This document shows positions 23,777-24,470 of a DNA stretch of 24,470 bases, in pieces. The position numbers and the translations under genes are program-made. The notes under the pieces are model-generated. The model ran no database searches. It was not told the DNA's origin and was given only the letters and a program-made list of their open reading frames with translations. The stretch spans positions 1 to 24,470 of the forward strand of contig JAJFHC010000267.1 in the NCBI GenBank assembly GCA_021775835.1, in the 5' to 3' direction. This stretch comes from Hyphomicrobiales bacterium. GTDB lineage: Bacteria > Pseudomonadota > Alphaproteobacteria > Rhizobiales > JAJFHC01. How positions within the stretch are numbered: position 1 is the first letter of the stretch; each line of letters opens with the position of its first letter.

Positions 23777-23869
23777 ATGATTTGTCTCCACGGGGGTGAC
23801 ATGGTCCCGTCTGCGAGTGCCGCGTTCTTCCGACACAAAGTTTCCTGAGAGGAAAGATTGTTTCGTAGT

Positions 23870-23898
23870 TTGCGCGTGCATTGGTTTTGATCTAAAAT
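23870..23898 (+). promoter_or_regulatory. Candidate sigma-70 promoter for the GlxB-like gene
   Basis: TTGCGC (23870-23875) and TAAAAT (23893-23898) are separated by exactly 17 bases. The -10 matches 5 of 6 consensus bases, the -35 only 3 of 6. Transcription from here would give a leader of about 80 bases that contains the stem-loop structure at 23909-23949. Confidence 0.5.
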
Positions 23899-23908
23899 GA
23901 CAACCACT

Positions 23909-23949
23909 GGCAGTGCTGCGGTGATGGCTCGGTTAAGAGCCACGCTGCC
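23909..23949 (+). promoter_or_regulatory. Folded 5' leader upstream of the GlxB-like gene
   Basis: Inner hairpin TGGCTC-GGTTAA-GAGCCA (23925-23942) is stacked on an outer helix GGCAGTG / CGCTGCC (23909-23915 with 23943-23949, one G-T wobble). Nine unpaired bases lie on the 5' side. The T-rich GGTTTGTTTAC follows, 36 bases before the start codon. The arrangement could be an attenuator or a ligand-sensing leader; it matches no riboswitch class I recognise. Confidence 0.5.
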
Positions 23950-23984
23950 GGTTTGTTTACTCTCCTGGAATGAGGCGGAACCCC

Positions 23985-24470
23985 ATGTGCGGTATAGCTG
24001 GCATTTTGTACAAGAACCTTTCTGCCGATGCAGACGTCGGTAAATCGTTGATATCCATGCTTGACGGATGTCAGCACCGCGGGCCCGATTCAACGGGATT
24101 TGCGCTTTATCACGAGCCGATTCCAGGACATCTGAGGCTGCGGTTCTTTGTTGGCGACGAATCTGAAGCCGATGACGCCATCGAGCGTATTCAGAACAAG
24201 CTGAAAGAGTTTCAGGCCAAGATCATCCGCGAGGAACGGGTGGGAACGACTTATCGCGTAACAGTCGAGTTTACGGGCGATCTCAGGCGGTTTTCCTATG
24301 CCATGGAACATGCCGCCAAAGTGGTTTCCATCGGGGAAAGCCTCGATATCATCAAGGATATCGGCGGGGCTCATGACGTTGACGACACTTATGATGTGGA
24401 TTCATTTCACGGAACGCATGGTATCGGCCATGTCCGGCTGGCGACCGAATCCGACGTAGCGCCCGAAGCC
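23985..24470 (+). CDS. Class II glutamine amidotransferase, GlxB/MgsA-like (N-terminal part, runs off the window)
   Basis: The first 162 residues of a protein that continues beyond the window. It starts MCGIAGI, so Cys2 becomes the N-terminal nucleophile after Met removal, as in Ntn-type amidotransferases. HRGPDSTG (31-38) and HGIGHVRLATES (145-156) are the glutamine-binding motifs. The insert of about 105 residues between them is longer than in PurF or AsnB and resembles GlxB/MgsA, the amidotransferase subunit of N-methylglutamate synthase; a GltB-like role in another pathway is possible. A purine-rich GAGGCGGA precedes the ATG. If the call is right, GlxC- and GlxD-like genes should follow outside the window. 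The preceding RidA gene would suit amine metabolism. Confidence 0.82.
   Translation, partial: MCGIAGILYKNLSADADVGKSLISMLDGCQHRGPDSTGFALYHEPIPGHLRLRFFVGDESEADDAIERIQNKLKEFQAKIIREERVGTTYRVTVEFTGDLRRFSYAMEHAAKVVSIGESLDIIKDIGGAHDVDDTYDVDSFHGTHGIGHVRLATESDVAPEA

Noticed and set aside
23841..23855. Hairpin TTTCC-TGAGA-GGAAA after the RidA gene as terminator
   Set aside because: The stem is only five A/T-rich pairs and the following bases are not a T-run; too weak to call.

Overview
The window looks like a piece of an alphaproteobacterial chromosome. The GC content is fairly high, and it carries tripartite TRAP transporter genes, a DUF1127-like small protein, a GlxB-type amidotransferase and a GlcG/HbpS-type protein, a mix common in Rhizobiales- and Rhodobacterales-like bacteria. 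No rRNA, tRNA, CRISPR array or insertion sequence was seen. No stretch longer than about 225 bases lacks a gene.

Left part (1-10994, minus strand). One long gene run reads right to left: a FAD/Fe-S 2-hydroxyacid dehydrogenase of the GlcD-GlcF fusion (YdiJ-like) type, a GntR/FCD regulator, a class III (HemL-like) aminotransferase, and then a complete peptide/opine-type ABC importer (Tat-like binding protein, two permeases, one double-ATPase protein). It ends in a clear rho-independent terminator at 7-32. The binding-protein gene has four 14-bp tandem repeats in front of it and an intrinsic-terminator-like hairpin behind it.

Middle part (11024-15792, plus strand). A second run starts divergently: a class V serine/alanine/aspartate-glyoxylate-type aminotransferase, a DctP-DctQ-DctM TRAP transporter and a GlcG-like protein. 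The two runs diverge around a perfect 18-bp palindrome that overlaps a good -10 box. It is a likely operator for the GntR protein encoded in the left run. Together the runs look like one catabolic regulon: two uptake systems, two PLP transaminases and one flavin-linked hydroxyacid oxidase. The themes are 2-oxo/2-hydroxy acids, glyoxylate and amino-group transfer. The actual substrate cannot be read from the sequence.

Right part (15789-24470) is a mosaic. An EamA exporter is divergent from a LuxR-type regulator. Next come two unrecognised secreted proteins, one basic and one with 12 cysteines. Then a minus-strand trio: a PuuE-like polysaccharide deacetylase, a methyltransferase cut off after its SAM-binding half, and a VOC protein. 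A DUF1127-like small protein, an aldehyde dehydrogenase and a RidA protein follow. The window ends inside the N-terminal part of a class II glutamine amidotransferase that resembles GlxB/MgsA of N-methylglutamate synthase. It has a plausible promoter and a folded leader in front of it.
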